From Desulfosporosinus sp. (GTDB lineage: Bacteria > Campylobacterota > Campylobacteria > Campylobacterales > Arcobacteraceae), in NCBI GenBank assembly GCA_020719775.1, contig DYPS01000003.1:32937-68657 (forward strand): 35,721 bases of DNA, in the 5' to 3' direction. The notes under the pieces were generated by a model. The model was not told the origin of the DNA. It ran no database searches and saw only the letters and a list, made by a program, of their open reading frames with translations. The first letter of the stretch is position 1. Every line of letters begins with the position of its first letter. Positions 9,570-17,593 of the stretch are shown here, piece after piece. Made by a program: the position numbers and the translations under genes.

Positions 9570-9767
9570 ATGCCAAAAATGAAATCAAATAGTGGTGCAC
9601 TTAAAAGATTTAAAATCAAAAAAAATGGTCAAATTAAAAGAGGAAGTGCTTTCAGAAGTCACATCTTAACTAAAATGGATCAATCAAGAAAAGTTAAACT
9701 TAGAGGACCACAAACTGTAGATTCTACAGATGTCAGAAGAGTTAAAGCAATGCTTTGTAAAGCTTAA
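9570..9767 (+). CDS. rpmI: 50S ribosomal protein L35
   Basis: A 65-residue, very basic protein beginning [16 protein letters not shown], the standard L35 N-terminus, with the SHILTKM segment near the middle. An AAAGGAG ribosome binding site lies eight bases upstream. It is paired with rplT, but infC, which often leads this operon in other phyla, is not adjacent. The upstream 87-base spacer contains a TATTAT box (9512-9517) that could be the promoter. Confidence 0.97.
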   Translation: MPKMKSNSGALKRFKIKKNGQIKRGSAFRSHILTKMDQSRKVKLRGPQTVDSTDVRRVKAMLCKA

Positions 9768-9816
9768 TAAGCTTTTGTCCCTCCGATTTAATTCGGACAA
9801 GTTCAGTGTAAACTGA
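9759..9816 (+). promoter_or_regulatory. Candidate RNA structure between rpmI and rplT
   Basis: Three small hairpins can be drawn in a row. AAAGCT/AGCTTT (9759-9764 with 9770-9775) spans the rpmI stop codon. TCCGA/TCGGA is at 9782-9786 with 9793-9797; alternatively GTCC at 9777-9780 pairs with GGAC at 9795-9798. TCAGT/ACTGA is at 9803-9807 with 9812-9816. In Escherichia coli and Bacillus, L20 represses its own operon by binding mRNA that mimics its 23S rRNA site. A similar role here is inference from position only. Confidence 0.35.
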
Positions 9817-9859
9817 CACCTAAAAATATAAATATATTGCGGTAAAGAAAGGAAATAGA

Positions 9860-10222
9860 ATGCCAAGAGTAAAAACAGGTATAGTAAGAAGAAGAAGACA
9901 TAAAAAAATATTAAAAATGGCTAAAGGTTTCTATAGTGGAAGAAGAAAACACTTCAGAAAAGCAAAAGAAGCTGTAGAACATGCACTTGTTTATGCTTTC
10001 AGAGACAGAAGAGCTAAAAAAAGAGATTTCAGAAGACTTTGGATAGTTAGAATCAATGCTGGTTGTAGATTGAATGATATCAACTACTCAAGATTTATAA
10101 ATGGTTTAAAAATTGCTGGTATTGAATTAGACAGAAAAATTTTAGCTGATATGGCTATGAATGATCCTGTGTCATTTACATCTTTAGTTACAAATGCTAA
10201 AGCTGGATTAGCAACTAAATAA
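9860..10222 (+). CDS. rplT: 50S ribosomal protein L20
   Basis: Early-assembly 23S rRNA-binding protein, and in other bacteria an autogenous repressor of its operon. The 120-residue product starts [18 protein letters not shown] and keeps the long basic N-terminal helix and the globular C-terminal part ([20 protein letters not shown]). It lies 92 bases after rpmI with an AAAGGAA ribosome binding site and is followed by a strong terminator. Confidence 0.98.
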   Translation: MPRVKTGIVRRRRHKKILKMAKGFYSGRRKHFRKAKEAVEHALVYAFRDRRAKKRDFRRLWIVRINAGCRLNDINYSRFINGLKIAGIELDRKILADMAMNDPVSFTSLVTNAKAGLATK

Positions 10223-10240
10223 TTACTTATCATTACAAAA

Positions 10241-10272
10241 AAGGCTAGGTAAAACTTACCTAGCCTTTTTTA
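10241..10272. terminator. Bidirectional intrinsic terminator between rplT and the DsrE-like gene
   Basis: AAGGCTAGGTAA (10241-10252) pairs perfectly with TTACCTAGCCTT (10256-10267) across a three-base loop. A-rich sequence lies on the left and T-rich sequence on the right, so the hairpin works in both directions. It can end the rplT transcript (plus) and that of the convergent DsrE-like gene (minus). Confidence 0.9.
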
Positions 10273-10294
10273 TTGTTCTTCAAACTTTTAAAAT

Positions 10295-10741
10295 TCAGTA
10301 AGGTTCAACACCTATCCATCCTCCTGCTATTTTCTCAATAACCTCAGCGATACCAGCCTGAACAAAAGATATATCTTTCAAAAACTCTGCTTCTTTCCAT
10401 TTCATGGTATCCATTGTATTTTTACAAACTATAAATTCAACCTCATATTTCATAAGAGATTTAATTCTTGTTAAGGTATCTGAATCATAATCACTTCGAA
10501 GTACCCTAACACCTTGCGCATAAGTAACAACAGCTATCTTAATAGATTCGGAAGGGTATTCTTTAAGAACATTATTAATGGAGCTTAGCATATGATTTAC
10601 ATCTTCAATATTTGCGGTATTTAATTTTATTACCCACTTTCTTGGATTCTCAAAAGTTGGCTGAGGATCAGCATATTTCATTTCAGCTGATACATAATTG
10701 AATAGCAATATCATAATAAAAAGTAATTTTATCATTTTCAA
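10295..10741 (-). CDS. Secreted DsrE/YchN-like protein
   Basis: A 148-residue protein with a clear Sec signal peptide (basic KMIK start, hydrophobic core, probable cleavage after VSA at about residue 19). The mature part looks like a DsrE/DsrF-like alpha/beta domain: KWVIKLNTAN, IKIAVVTYAQGVRVL, and VEFIVCKNTMDTMKW containing the single conserved Cys106. Cytoplasmic DsrE relatives carry sulfur on that cysteine. Periplasmic versions are common in sulfur- and hydrogen-oxidising Campylobacterota, but their role is not settled. The gene is monocistronic. Its promoter lies under a perfect inverted repeat (10766-10789), and the start is preceded by an AGGAT site. Confidence 0.75.
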   Translation of the reverse strand: MKMIKLLFIMILLFNYVSAEMKYADPQPTFENPRKWVIKLNTANIEDVNHMLSSINNVLKEYPSESIKIAVVTYAQGVRVLRSDYDSDTLTRIKSLMKYEVEFIVCKNTMDTMKWKEAEFLKDISFVQAGIAEVIEKIAGGWIGVEPY

Positions 10742-10763
10742 ATCCTAAAGGTAATTTTTTTAA

Positions 10764-10789
10764 ATTATACTTAACATAGCTTAAGTATA
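10764..10789 (-). promoter_or_regulatory. Promoter and candidate operator of the DsrE-like gene
   Basis: On the minus strand a perfect TATAAT -10 box is at 10764-10769. It partly overlaps a perfect 9-bp inverted repeat with a six-base spacer: TATACTTAA (10766-10774), CATAGC, TTAAGTATA (10781-10789). This geometry is what a dimeric repressor site over a promoter would look like. No regulator can be named. The repeat lies in the spacer shared with the divergent HAD gene. Confidence 0.5.
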
Positions 10790-10827
10790 GAAAAATTAAA
10801 ATACTTATAATTTTATCTTTTCTTATG

Positions 10828-10833
10828 TACAAT
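10828..10833 (+). promoter_or_regulatory. Probable -10 box of the HAD phosphatase gene
   Basis: TACAAT lies 24 bases before the ATG at 10858 and is preceded by TTATG, in line with Campylobacterota sigma-70 promoters, which rely mainly on the -10 element. No -35 box is needed or seen. Confidence 0.45.
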
Positions 10834-10857
10834 ATCTAAAAGTAATAAAGGAAATTG

Positions 10858-11514
10858 ATGAAAGGATTAATTATATTATTTGATTTAGATGGTACATTAA
10901 TAGACAGCACAGATGCTATTCTTGAAAGTTTTGAGTATAGTTTTGAAAAAAAAGAATTTTTTTTTCAGGGAAATACTGAAGATATTAAAAATTTAATAGG
11001 CTATCCCCTTGATATTATGTATGAAAAGTTAGGTGTTCAAGAAAAACAAATCAATGAATTTGTTCAAATTTATAAAGAACGATATAGAGAAATTTCAACA
11101 GGAATGACAACTCTTTTAGATAATGCAAAAGAAGCAATTGAATTAGCATCAAAATATGCAAGACTCGGCGTAGTCACAACAAAAACAACCAACTATTCAA
11201 TACCACTTTTAGAAAATATGGAGTTAATGCAATATTTTGAGTGTATTGTTGGAAGACAAGAAGTAGAAAATCCAAAGCCACATCCAGAACCTATATTAAA
11301 AGCAATGGATATAATGGAAGTATCAACCAATAACTATGATATATATATGATAGGAGATACAAAACTGGATTTAATCGCAGCAAGAGAAGCAAAAATAAAA
11401 AGCGTAGCGGTTCTGTGTGGATACGGTAAAATAGAAGAATTATCTCAGTATACTAACCATATTGAAGTCAATTCTTTACAAGCTGTAAAAAGAATAATTA
11501 ATCTAATAAAATAA
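10858..11514 (+). CDS. HAD-superfamily hydrolase, phosphoglycolate phosphatase-like
   Basis: A 218-residue HAD hydrolase with a helical cap domain. The nucleophile motif is FDLDGTLIDS (Asp9 and Asp11), the second motif is around VVTTKT, the Lys is in NPKPHPEP, and the metal acid is in IGDTKLDLIAA. Overall it resembles Gph or PpaX, which dephosphorylate 2-phosphoglycolate or pyrophosphate, but the substrate cannot be fixed by sequence. The ATG at 10858 is chosen over the adjacent TTG because it follows AAGGAA at proper spacing. It lies upstream of the por operon with an 87-base gap and is probably a separate unit. Confidence 0.85.
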   Translation: MKGLIILFDLDGTLIDSTDAILESFEYSFEKKEFFFQGNTEDIKNLIGYPLDIMYEKLGVQEKQINEFVQIYKERYREISTGMTTLLDNAKEAIELASKYARLGVVTTKTTNYSIPLLENMELMQYFECIVGRQEVENPKPHPEPILKAMDIMEVSTNNYDIYMIGDTKLDLIAAREAKIKSVAVLCGYGKIEELSQYTNHIEVNSLQAVKRIINLIK

Positions 11515-11544
11515 AGCATATTATAAGTTGTATTTGTTTAGAAT

Positions 11545-11567
11545 TAAACTAGCAATAATTTAGTTTA
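11545..11567 (+). promoter_or_regulatory. Inverted repeat upstream of porGDAB
   Basis: TAAACTA (11545-11551) and TAGTTTA (11561-11567) form a 7-bp perfect inverted repeat with a nine-base spacer, 35 bases before the porG ATG. It could be a regulator site or a leader hairpin. In such AT-rich DNA chance is a real alternative. Confidence 0.25.
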
Positions 11568-11601
11568 TTTCGTGAATTGATTGAAAAAAAGGAGAACAAA
11601 G

Positions 11602-12168
11602 ATGCTAGAAATTAGATGGCATAGTAGAGCTGGACAGGGTGCTGTTACAGGAGCAAAAGGATTGGCTACTGTTGCAGCTGAGACTGGAAAAGAAGTTCAG
11701 GCATTTTCATTTTATGGTTCAGCCAAAAGAGGTGCTGCAATGACAGCTTATAATAGAATTGATGATAACATAATATTAAATCATGAAAGATATATGTGTC
11801 CAAATTATGTATTTGTTATTGATCCTGCACTAGCGTACACCGACAATATTACACTTGATTGTGATGAAAATACTAAATATATTATAACAACACATCTTAC
11901 TGATAAAAGTGAATTAATAAGTTTAATACCGGCGCTTCAAGGAAAAGAGGATAATGTCTTTATTCTTGATTGTTTGAAAATCGCTACAGAAACTATCGGA
12001 AGACCCATACCAAATACACCGGCACTTGGTGCGTTTATTAAACTTTCTGGTATGCTTGAAATTGAAGATTTTAAATTAGCATTAAAGAAAACATTAAAGA
12101 AGTTACCTGAAAAAATTAAAGAAGCAAATATGTTAGCAATTCAGCGAGCATATGATGAAGTAAAGTAG
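11602..12168 (+). CDS. porG: Pyruvate:ferredoxin oxidoreductase, gamma subunit
   Basis: The 188-residue gamma subunit of the four-subunit POR starts MLEIRWHSRAGQGAVTGAKG, matching the family N-terminus (GxGGQG-like loop). The inner ATG at 11602 is preferred over a TTG at 11581 because the ribosome binding site AAGGAG lies between them. The gamma domain helps bind coenzyme A. It opens the operon porG-porD-porA-porB, the order found in Helicobacter (there called porC, D, A, B). The enzyme oxidatively decarboxylates pyruvate to acetyl-CoA, reducing ferredoxin or flavodoxin, or runs in reverse to fix CO2. Confidence 0.95.
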   Translation: MLEIRWHSRAGQGAVTGAKGLATVAAETGKEVQAFSFYGSAKRGAAMTAYNRIDDNIILNHERYMCPNYVFVIDPALAYTDNITLDCDENTKYIITTHLTDKSELISLIPALQGKEDNVFILDCLKIATETIGRPIPNTPALGAFIKLSGMLEIEDFKLALKKTLKKLPEKIKEANMLAIQRAYDEVK

Positions 12169-12179
12169 GAGAGTATATT

Positions 12180-12668
12180 ATGGCAAAAGAAAAAGATTTA
12201 TCTACGAGGGTTGTCCCTACTTTGGGTGGAATAACTGCTCCTAAGTCTATATGGGACATGGGATGGAATGAAATTGTACCTGGTGCAGCCTGTTTTTCTT
12301 TCGAGAATGAGATTGATTTTAGTGTTGTAAATGTACAACCTGAAAACAGACAGTACTCGGAAACAAATTCTATGAATAAATATGTTGGTGATTGGCGAGT
12401 TATAAAACCAGTTTGGAATGTTGACCTATGTATAGATTGCCAAAATTGTTGGTTATTTTGTCCGGATTCTTCAATTGTTTCAAGAAATAAAGAAATGGTT
12501 GGAATTGACTATGATCACTGTAAGGGATGTGGAATTTGTGTTGAAGTATGTCCAACAAATCCTAAATCATTATTAATGTTCAGTGAAAATGAGAAAAATG
12601 AAGATGCGTTAATGCAATGGCCAAGTAAAGATACAAGTAAGCCAGATAACAATGAGAAAGGTGAATAA
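12180..12668 (+). CDS. porD: Pyruvate:ferredoxin oxidoreductase, delta (2[4Fe-4S] ferredoxin) subunit
   Basis: The 162-residue electron-transfer subunit of POR. The C-terminal half is a bacterial ferredoxin with two cluster motifs: Cys84, 87, 90 and 94 (CIDCQNCWLFCP) and Cys114, 117, 120 and 124 (CKGCGICVEVCP). A family-specific N-terminal extension of about 75 residues precedes them. It passes electrons from the TPP/Fe-S core in PorB to the external carrier. It follows porG by 11 bases and precedes porA by three. Confidence 0.95.
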   Translation: MAKEKDLSTRVVPTLGGITAPKSIWDMGWNEIVPGAACFSFENEIDFSVVNVQPENRQYSETNSMNKYVGDWRVIKPVWNVDLCIDCQNCWLFCPDSSIVSRNKEMVGIDYDHCKGCGICVEVCPTNPKSLLMFSENEKNEDALMQWPSKDTSKPDNNEKGE

Positions 12669-12671
12669 TTT

Positions 12672-13910
12672 ATGTTTATAAATAAAAGAACAATGGAATT
12701 AAATAGTGTTGAGGTCTGGGATGGAAATGTAGCAAATGGACATGCTTTAAGACAGGCAAGTGTTGATGTTGTTGCTGCATACCCAATTACGCCTTCAACT
12801 GGTACAGTTGAAGCTTATGCTTCACATCATGCAAATGGATATGTAGATGGTGAATTTGTGATGGTTGAGTCTGAGCATGCTGCAATGTCAGGATGTATAG
12901 GAGCTTCAGCTGCAGGTGCAAGAGCTGCAACTGCTACTTCTTCTCAAGGTTTAGCACTTATGGTTGAAACTTTGTATCAAGCTTCTGGTATGAGAATGCC
13001 AATCGTACTTTGTATGATAAATAGAGCATTGGCTGCACCACTTAATGTAAATGGTGACCACTCAGATATGTATCTTGCAAATCAAAGTGGATGGATCTCA
13101 ATTGATGCATGTACACCTGAAGAATCATACGATTTAGTACTTTGTGCATTTAGAATTGCTGAACATAAAAGTGTGAGGCTTCCAGTTATTGTAAATCATG
13201 ATGGATTTTTGACTTCACATAAAGCTCAAAATGTAAGACCATTAACTGATGAGCAAGCTTACAATTTTGTTGGGGATTATCAAGAGGTAAATTCACTATT
13301 AAACTTTGACAAACCTGTAACACATGGTGTACAAACTGAATCTGATTGGCATTTTGAGCACAAAGCAAAACAACACGATGCAATGATGAATTCAGTTAAA
13401 ATTATTGAAGAAGTATTTGAAGAATATGCAGCAATTAGTGGTAGAAAATACAATATGATAGAATCGTATTTAGTTGAAGATGCTGATGTTGTTCTTGTAT
13501 GTTTAGGCACAACTTATCAAACTGCTCAAATGGCAGCTGATAAATTAAGAGCAGAAGGTAAAAAAGTTGGTGTAGTATTACCTAGAGTCTTTAGACCAAC
13601 TCAACTTGATACATTTGCAAAATTATTAAAAAATGCAAAAGCTGTAGTTTGCATGGATAGATCAGCTCCAGGTGGGCAAACAGGTCTTATTTACAGTGAC
13701 ATAGCTTCTGCATTATTCAACACGTCTGCAAGACCTCTTTTATCAAATATTATTTATGGATTAGGCGGGAGAGATATCAGTATTGAAAACTTAAAAGGTA
13801 TATTTAATTATGCTCTAGATGAAGTAGCAAATGGTAAATTAAATGGTGCCATCCAGCGATTTGTTGGAGTAAGAGGACCAGAATTAAAATATTACAGTGT
13901 AGAGGAATAA
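12672..13910 (+). CDS. porA: Pyruvate:ferredoxin oxidoreductase, alpha subunit
   Basis: The 412-residue alpha subunit has the pyrimidine-binding and transketolase-like domains of the POR superfamily. It has the signature YPITPST (37-43), followed by the VESEHAAMSGCIGASAAGAR loop and TATSSQGLALM, which contact TPP and pyruvate. The C-terminal half carries the VCLGTTYQTAQ domain. With PorB it forms the catalytic core. The AAAGGTG site before the ATG lies inside the end of porD. Confidence 0.96.
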   Translation: MFINKRTMELNSVEVWDGNVANGHALRQASVDVVAAYPITPSTGTVEAYASHHANGYVDGEFVMVESEHAAMSGCIGASAAGARAATATSSQGLALMVETLYQASGMRMPIVLCMINRALAAPLNVNGDHSDMYLANQSGWISIDACTPEESYDLVLCAFRIAEHKSVRLPVIVNHDGFLTSHKAQNVRPLTDEQAYNFVGDYQEVNSLLNFDKPVTHGVQTESDWHFEHKAKQHDAMMNSVKIIEEVFEEYAAISGRKYNMIESYLVEDADVVLVCLGTTYQTAQMAADKLRAEGKKVGVVLPRVFRPTQLDTFAKLLKNAKAVVCMDRSAPGGQTGLIYSDIASALFNTSARPLLSNIIYGLGGRDISIENLKGIFNYALDEVANGKLNGAIQRFVGVRGPELKYYSVEE

Positions 13911-13913
13911 ACA

Positions 13914-14900
13914 ATGAGTTGTAGTCTAAATGGTGGTTGTTTACCACAAGGAAATAAGGAAATTAAAAACTTAAAAGCATTTTCAACAGCAGCAGAAAGA
14001 TTTGAAGGAGCACACGTACTTTGTCCAGGTTGTGCTCACTCTATTATCGTTAGAGAAGTATTAAATGCTACAAATGACAATATGGTAATAGGTTCAAGTA
14101 CAGGTTGTCTAGAGGTTTGTACGGCAATTTATCCGCATACAAGTTGGGATAGTTCGTGGATCCATATTGGATTTGAAAATAGTTCAACAGCTATTGCTGG
14201 AGCTGAAGCTGCAAATAAAGCATTAAGAAACAAAGGGAGAATTGATCCGAATACTCCTGAGCCTAAATTTGTTGCATTTGGTGGAGATGGTTCAACTTAC
14301 GATATTGGTTTTCAATGGATAAGTGGATGCTTTGAACGAGGACATAATATGATGTATGTTTGTTTAGACAATGAAGTTTATGCAAATACAGGTGGACAAA
14401 GAAGCTCATCTACTCCAATTGGTGCAAGCGCAACTACAAGTCCTGCTGGAAGCCATTCTTATGGTGAGAAAAAACACAAAAAAGATATGATGCAAATTAT
14501 GGCAGCTCACGGTGCACCTTATGTTGCTCAAATTGCTCCAAATAAATGGAAAGATATGGTTAAAAAGATCCAAAAAGGATTTGAAGCAAATGGACCTGTT
14601 TATATTAATGCAATGTCTGCTTGTACAACTGAGTGGAAATTCTTAGAGCATCAAACAATTGAGGTATCTGATTTAGCTACTGATTCCTTGGTTTTTCCAT
14701 TGTATGAAATCATTGAGGGGAGAGAGTTAAATATCACATATAGACCTAAAAATATTGTTCCTGTTAGAGATTACTTAGGTGCTCAAGGTAGATTTAAACA
14801 CTTATTTACTCCAACTAATGAACATATAATTACGGAATGGCAAAAAAGAGTTGATAGAGACTGGGATTATCTTCAAAGAAGAGAAGAAGCTAGAGTTTAA
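13914..14900 (+). CDS. porB: Pyruvate:ferredoxin oxidoreductase, beta (TPP-binding) subunit
   Basis: The 328-residue beta subunit binds thiamine pyrophosphate and one [4Fe-4S] cluster. Cluster ligands are Cys37 and Cys40 (LCPGCAH), Cys65 (SSTGC) and probably Cys237 (SACTTEW). The TPP motif starts at GGDGS (123-127) and ends in DNEVYANTGGQ (about 152-162). It closes the operon, which ends at a strong terminator. All elements for an active enzyme are present. Together with the FrdAB-like genes this hints at, but does not prove, a reductive TCA cycle. Confidence 0.97.
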   Translation: MSCSLNGGCLPQGNKEIKNLKAFSTAAERFEGAHVLCPGCAHSIIVREVLNATNDNMVIGSSTGCLEVCTAIYPHTSWDSSWIHIGFENSSTAIAGAEAANKALRNKGRIDPNTPEPKFVAFGGDGSTYDIGFQWISGCFERGHNMMYVCLDNEVYANTGGQRSSSTPIGASATTSPAGSHSYGEKKHKKDMMQIMAAHGAPYVAQIAPNKWKDMVKKIQKGFEANGPVYINAMSACTTEWKFLEHQTIEVSDLATDSLVFPLYEIIEGRELNITYRPKNIVPVRDYLGAQGRFKHLFTPTNEHIITEWQKRVDRDWDYLQRREEARV

Positions 14901-14931
14901 TTACAAAGCTTATATCCGCGAAAAATATTTT

Positions 14932-14960
14932 AAAAAACCTCGAGTTTTCGAGGTTTTTTT
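14932..14960 (+). terminator. Intrinsic terminator of porGDAB
   Basis: AAAAAACCTCGA (14932-14943), loop GTTT, then TCGAGG (14948-14953) and seven T residues. A compact GC-rich core stem with a clean U-tract, 31 bases after the porB stop codon. Confidence 0.92.
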
Positions 14961-14996
14961 ATGGTTAAAAAAATAGTGAAATCAAAAAGGAAAAAC

Positions 14997-15308
14997 ATGA
15001 GTGAAATCAAAAATATTACAGTAAAAAAAGAAGCAAATATTTATTACAATGGACAAGTAACAAGCAGAACTATCACATTTGAGGATGGAACGGTACAAAC
15101 TTTGGGGATAATGCTTCCAGGAGATTATACATTTAGCACAGCAGAAGCTGAGATTATGGAGATCATGAGCGGTGAACTTAATATCAAACTTCCAAATGAA
15201 GAATGGAAAACACTTAACACCCCAGAAACTTTCAATGTTCCTGAGAATTCATCATTCGAGCTGCAAATTAAAACAGTAACTGATTATTGTTGTAGCTATA
15301 TAAAATAA
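14997..15308 (+). CDS. ppnP: Pyrimidine/purine nucleoside phosphorylase PpnP (DUF1255)
   Basis: A 103-residue single-domain cupin of the PpnP (formerly YaiE) family, which phosphorolyses a wide range of nucleosides in Escherichia coli. Recognisable are RTITFEDGTVQTLGIMLPG, then YTFSTAEAEIMEIMSGELN, and the C-terminal FNVPENSSFELQI segment. The ATG at 14997 follows AAAGGAAAAAC; an upstream in-frame ATG at 14961 sits in the terminator tail of porB and is rejected. It ends two bases from the convergent argS stop codon, with no terminator between them. Confidence 0.88.
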   Translation: MSEIKNITVKKEANIYYNGQVTSRTITFEDGTVQTLGIMLPGDYTFSTAEAEIMEIMSGELNIKLPNEEWKTLNTPETFNVPENSSFELQIKTVTDYCCSYIK

Positions 15309-15310
15309 GC

Positions 15311-16900
15311 TTACATAACCTCTTTTGCAGTAATTCCAAGTACCTTTAAGCCTACTCGTAAACTCAGTCCGACTATCGATAGAGCTTTGAGGTACTGTTT
15401 CTCAACACTATCTCCAATTATTCTATGTTCATTATAAAACTTATGTATCATTGCGCTTAATCCATGAAGATAATCTGTAATTTTCTGAATATCTCTTTTA
15501 CTAAAAGCATCTTCTAAAACATCAGATAAGAGTAATGCTTGGAATATTAAATCTTTTCCATCTTGATTTACAGAAGAGATATCTTCATTCGAAACATCGT
15601 TAACGGTTAGATTTGCCTTTTTAAAAAGTTGATTAATTCTAGCATGAGCATAATTAATATAAAAAACAGGGTTAGAGCTATCTTGATTTTTTAAAGTATC
15701 AATATCAAATTCCAAATGTGTATCACTTTTTTTAGTAAGAAATATAAATCTTAATGCATCAGCACCTATTTCATTGGTTATATCACTCATTAAAATAACA
15801 TTCCCTGCTCGTTTTGACATCTTATAAGGTTCGCCACCTTTTAATAATGCAACCATTTGAGAAAGTAAAATTTCTAATTTTGAAGAATCATGTCCAATAA
15901 ACTCTACTGCTGCTTTTACTCTTGTGATATACCCATGGTGATCTGCTCCCCAAATATTAATATATCTATCAAAGTTTCTATCAAACTTATTTTTGTGATA
16001 AATTATATCTCCAGCTAAATAAGTGGGGATTCCATTCTCTCTTATCACAACTCTATCACTATCGTCGCCATACATAGTTGAACGCAAGAAAGTTTTACCT
16101 TCTTTGTCATAAAGAGAATTATTGATTAAAAGAGTTTTTTTTGTCTCTTCCCAATCTTTATACAGTGTTTTTTCACCCACAAAAGTATCGAAAACAACAC
16201 CCAAATCAGCTAAATCAGAGATGATAATCTTCATCACCTCATCTTTAGCAAAAAGAGCCAATTCTTGTTGTTTTGTTTCATCCTTAAAAATATCTTTTCC
16301 ATACTTCTCTACACACTTATCAGCTATATCAAAAAGATACTCACCTCTATAAAACTGTTCTGGATATTCAACATCTTCTTTATAGATATGCTCCTCTGCT
16401 GCAAGATAAAGTGAAGTTGCCAACATCTCCATTTGAGTACCTGCATCATTGATATAATACTCGGCCGTGATATCATAACCCAAATATCGTCCAACTTTTA
16501 AAAGAGTGTCTCCAAAAATAGCTCCCCTTGCATGTCCTATGTGCAGTGGTCCTGTAGGATTTGCGCTTACAAATTCAAGAAGAATTTTTTCATTTCTCCC
16601 TTCCCCTTTTGCAAAATCCAAATCAAGTTTTAACGATTTATTGATATTTTCAAGAAGATATTTATTTGATAATTTAAAATTTAAAAAACCTTTTACAGCA
16701 GTAACACTCTCAAAAATATCAATACCTTGAAATCGTAAAGCGAGCTCTTCAGCTATCACCATTGGATTTTTTTTCTCCTCTTTTGCCAAAGCAAAAGCTG
16801 CTGGGGTTGCATAATGTCCAAAAGAGATATCTTTTGGTTTTTCCAAAATAATATCTTTTTGTATAATCTTTTCTATCAGTGATTTGATTTCTAAGTGCAT
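15311..16900 (-). CDS. argS: Arginyl-tRNA synthetase
   Basis: Class I synthetase charging tRNA-Arg; 529 residues. An additional N-terminal tRNA-binding domain (about 1-105) is followed by NPTGPLHIGHARGAIFGD, with the HIGH motif at 120-123. The KMSKS equivalent is YKMSKRAGNVI near residue 368. The DALR anticodon domain is at the end. It is the last gene of the aroK-hisD-DUF2018-fluC-tatA-argS run, 13 bases after tatA, and has no strong Shine-Dalgarno sequence of its own. The tatA-argS pairing is also seen in Helicobacter pylori. Confidence 0.97.
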   Translation of the reverse strand: MHLEIKSLIEKIIQKDIILEKPKDISFGHYATPAAFALAKEEKKNPMVIAEELALRFQGIDIFESVTAVKGFLNFKLSNKYLLENINKSLKLDLDFAKGEGRNEKILLEFVSANPTGPLHIGHARGAIFGDTLLKVGRYLGYDITAEYYINDAGTQMEMLATSLYLAAEEHIYKEDVEYPEQFYRGEYLFDIADKCVEKYGKDIFKDETKQQELALFAKDEVMKIIISDLADLGVVFDTFVGEKTLYKDWEETKKTLLINNSLYDKEGKTFLRSTMYGDDSDRVVIRENGIPTYLAGDIIYHKNKFDRNFDRYINIWGADHHGYITRVKAAVEFIGHDSSKLEILLSQMVALLKGGEPYKMSKRAGNVILMSDITNEIGADALRFIFLTKKSDTHLEFDIDTLKNQDSSNPVFYINYAHARINQLFKKANLTVNDVSNEDISSVNQDGKDLIFQALLLSDVLEDAFSKRDIQKITDYLHGLSAMIHKFYNEHRIIGDSVEKQYLKALSIVGLSLRVGLKVLGITAKEVM

Positions 16901-16913
16901 AAAGTTGATATCT

Positions 16914-17162
16914 TTATACAGCTTTTGTTTCAGTTGCTTTTACTGTTGTTTGCTCAGTTGTAGTATCCGTTGCATTGATTTTAGTAGTATCGACTTTTTC
17001 TGTTGTAGTCGCTACAGTTGTTTCATCATCTTTTACTGCTGTTTTAAAGTTTTTGATCCCCTGCCCTAAACCTCTTGCTAATTCTGGTATTTTTTTACCT
17101 CCAAAAAGTAACACGATAACAGCTACTATTATAAATAATTCCATTCCACTTGGTACACCCAT
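16914..17162 (-). CDS. tatA: Sec-independent protein translocase subunit TatA
   Basis: An 82-residue TatA/E protein. It has an N-terminal membrane helix ([18 protein letters not shown]), then the FGxxKIPEL-type hinge and amphipathic helix ([19 protein letters not shown]), and a threonine-rich acidic tail of about 40 residues that is probably disordered. It exports folded proteins, often cofactor-bearing periplasmic enzymes, with TatB and TatC. The start at 17162 follows an AGGAG site. Confidence 0.95.
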   Translation of the reverse strand: MGVPSGMELFIIVAVIVLLFGGKKIPELARGLGQGIKNFKTAVKDDETTVATTTEKVDTTKINATDTTTEQTTVKATETKAV

Positions 17163-17193
17163 AATTGACTCCTAATTAAAAATTTAATTTTTG

Positions 17194-17199
17194 ATTATA
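17194..17199 (-). promoter_or_regulatory. Probable -10 box for tatA-argS
   Basis: On the minus strand a perfect TATAAT lies about 31 bases before the tatA ATG, in the 44-base gap after fluC. It would give tatA-argS a promoter of their own inside the longer run. Confidence 0.5.
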
Positions 17200-17206
17200 T
17201 CTTAAA

Positions 17207-17593
17207 TTATCTTAAAAAATACAACATCAGTTTATATCCTAATGCTACAGCAACTATACTACCGATAAGATTTAAGGCTATATTTACAATCCCCACCCAA
17301 AAAGAGGATTGTAATAAAAAAAATGTTTCAATAGCAAAAGTAGAATAGGTAGTTAAAGCACCTAAAAATCCGGTAAGGAGAAATAATTTCAACCATTCAG
17401 TTGGGGTAAAATACAAAAACATAGCTACCAAAATTCCTACAACAAAACTCCCCACAACATTTACGCCTAGTGTCGCTAACGGAATATCATAGGGAAAAGT
17501 TTTTGCCACCATCACATTAACATAAAATCTAGTAGTGGCTCCAAAAAAACCGCCAACACCAACAGCAAATATATTTTGCCAAGCAAAGCTCAT
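17207..17593 (-). CDS. crcB: Fluoride ion channel FluC (CrcB)
   Basis: A 128-residue protein with four membrane helices that forms an antiparallel dimeric fluoride channel and protects cytoplasmic enzymes from fluoride. Family motifs are GGFFGATTRFYV near residue 14, NVVGSFVVG near residue 44 and GFLGALTTYSTFAIE near residue 77, which carries the phenylalanine and Thr-Tyr-Ser-Thr-Phe pore elements. Its ATG overlaps the stop of the preceding DUF2018 gene by one base (TAATG), so translation is coupled. No fluoride riboswitch is visible; as an internal operon gene it would not be expected to have one. Confidence 0.94.
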   Translation of the reverse strand: MSFAWQNIFAVGVGGFFGATTRFYVNVMVAKTFPYDIPLATLGVNVVGSFVVGILVAMFLYFTPTEWLKLFLLTGFLGALTTYSTFAIETFFLLQSSFWVGIVNIALNLIGSIVAVALGYKLMLYFLR

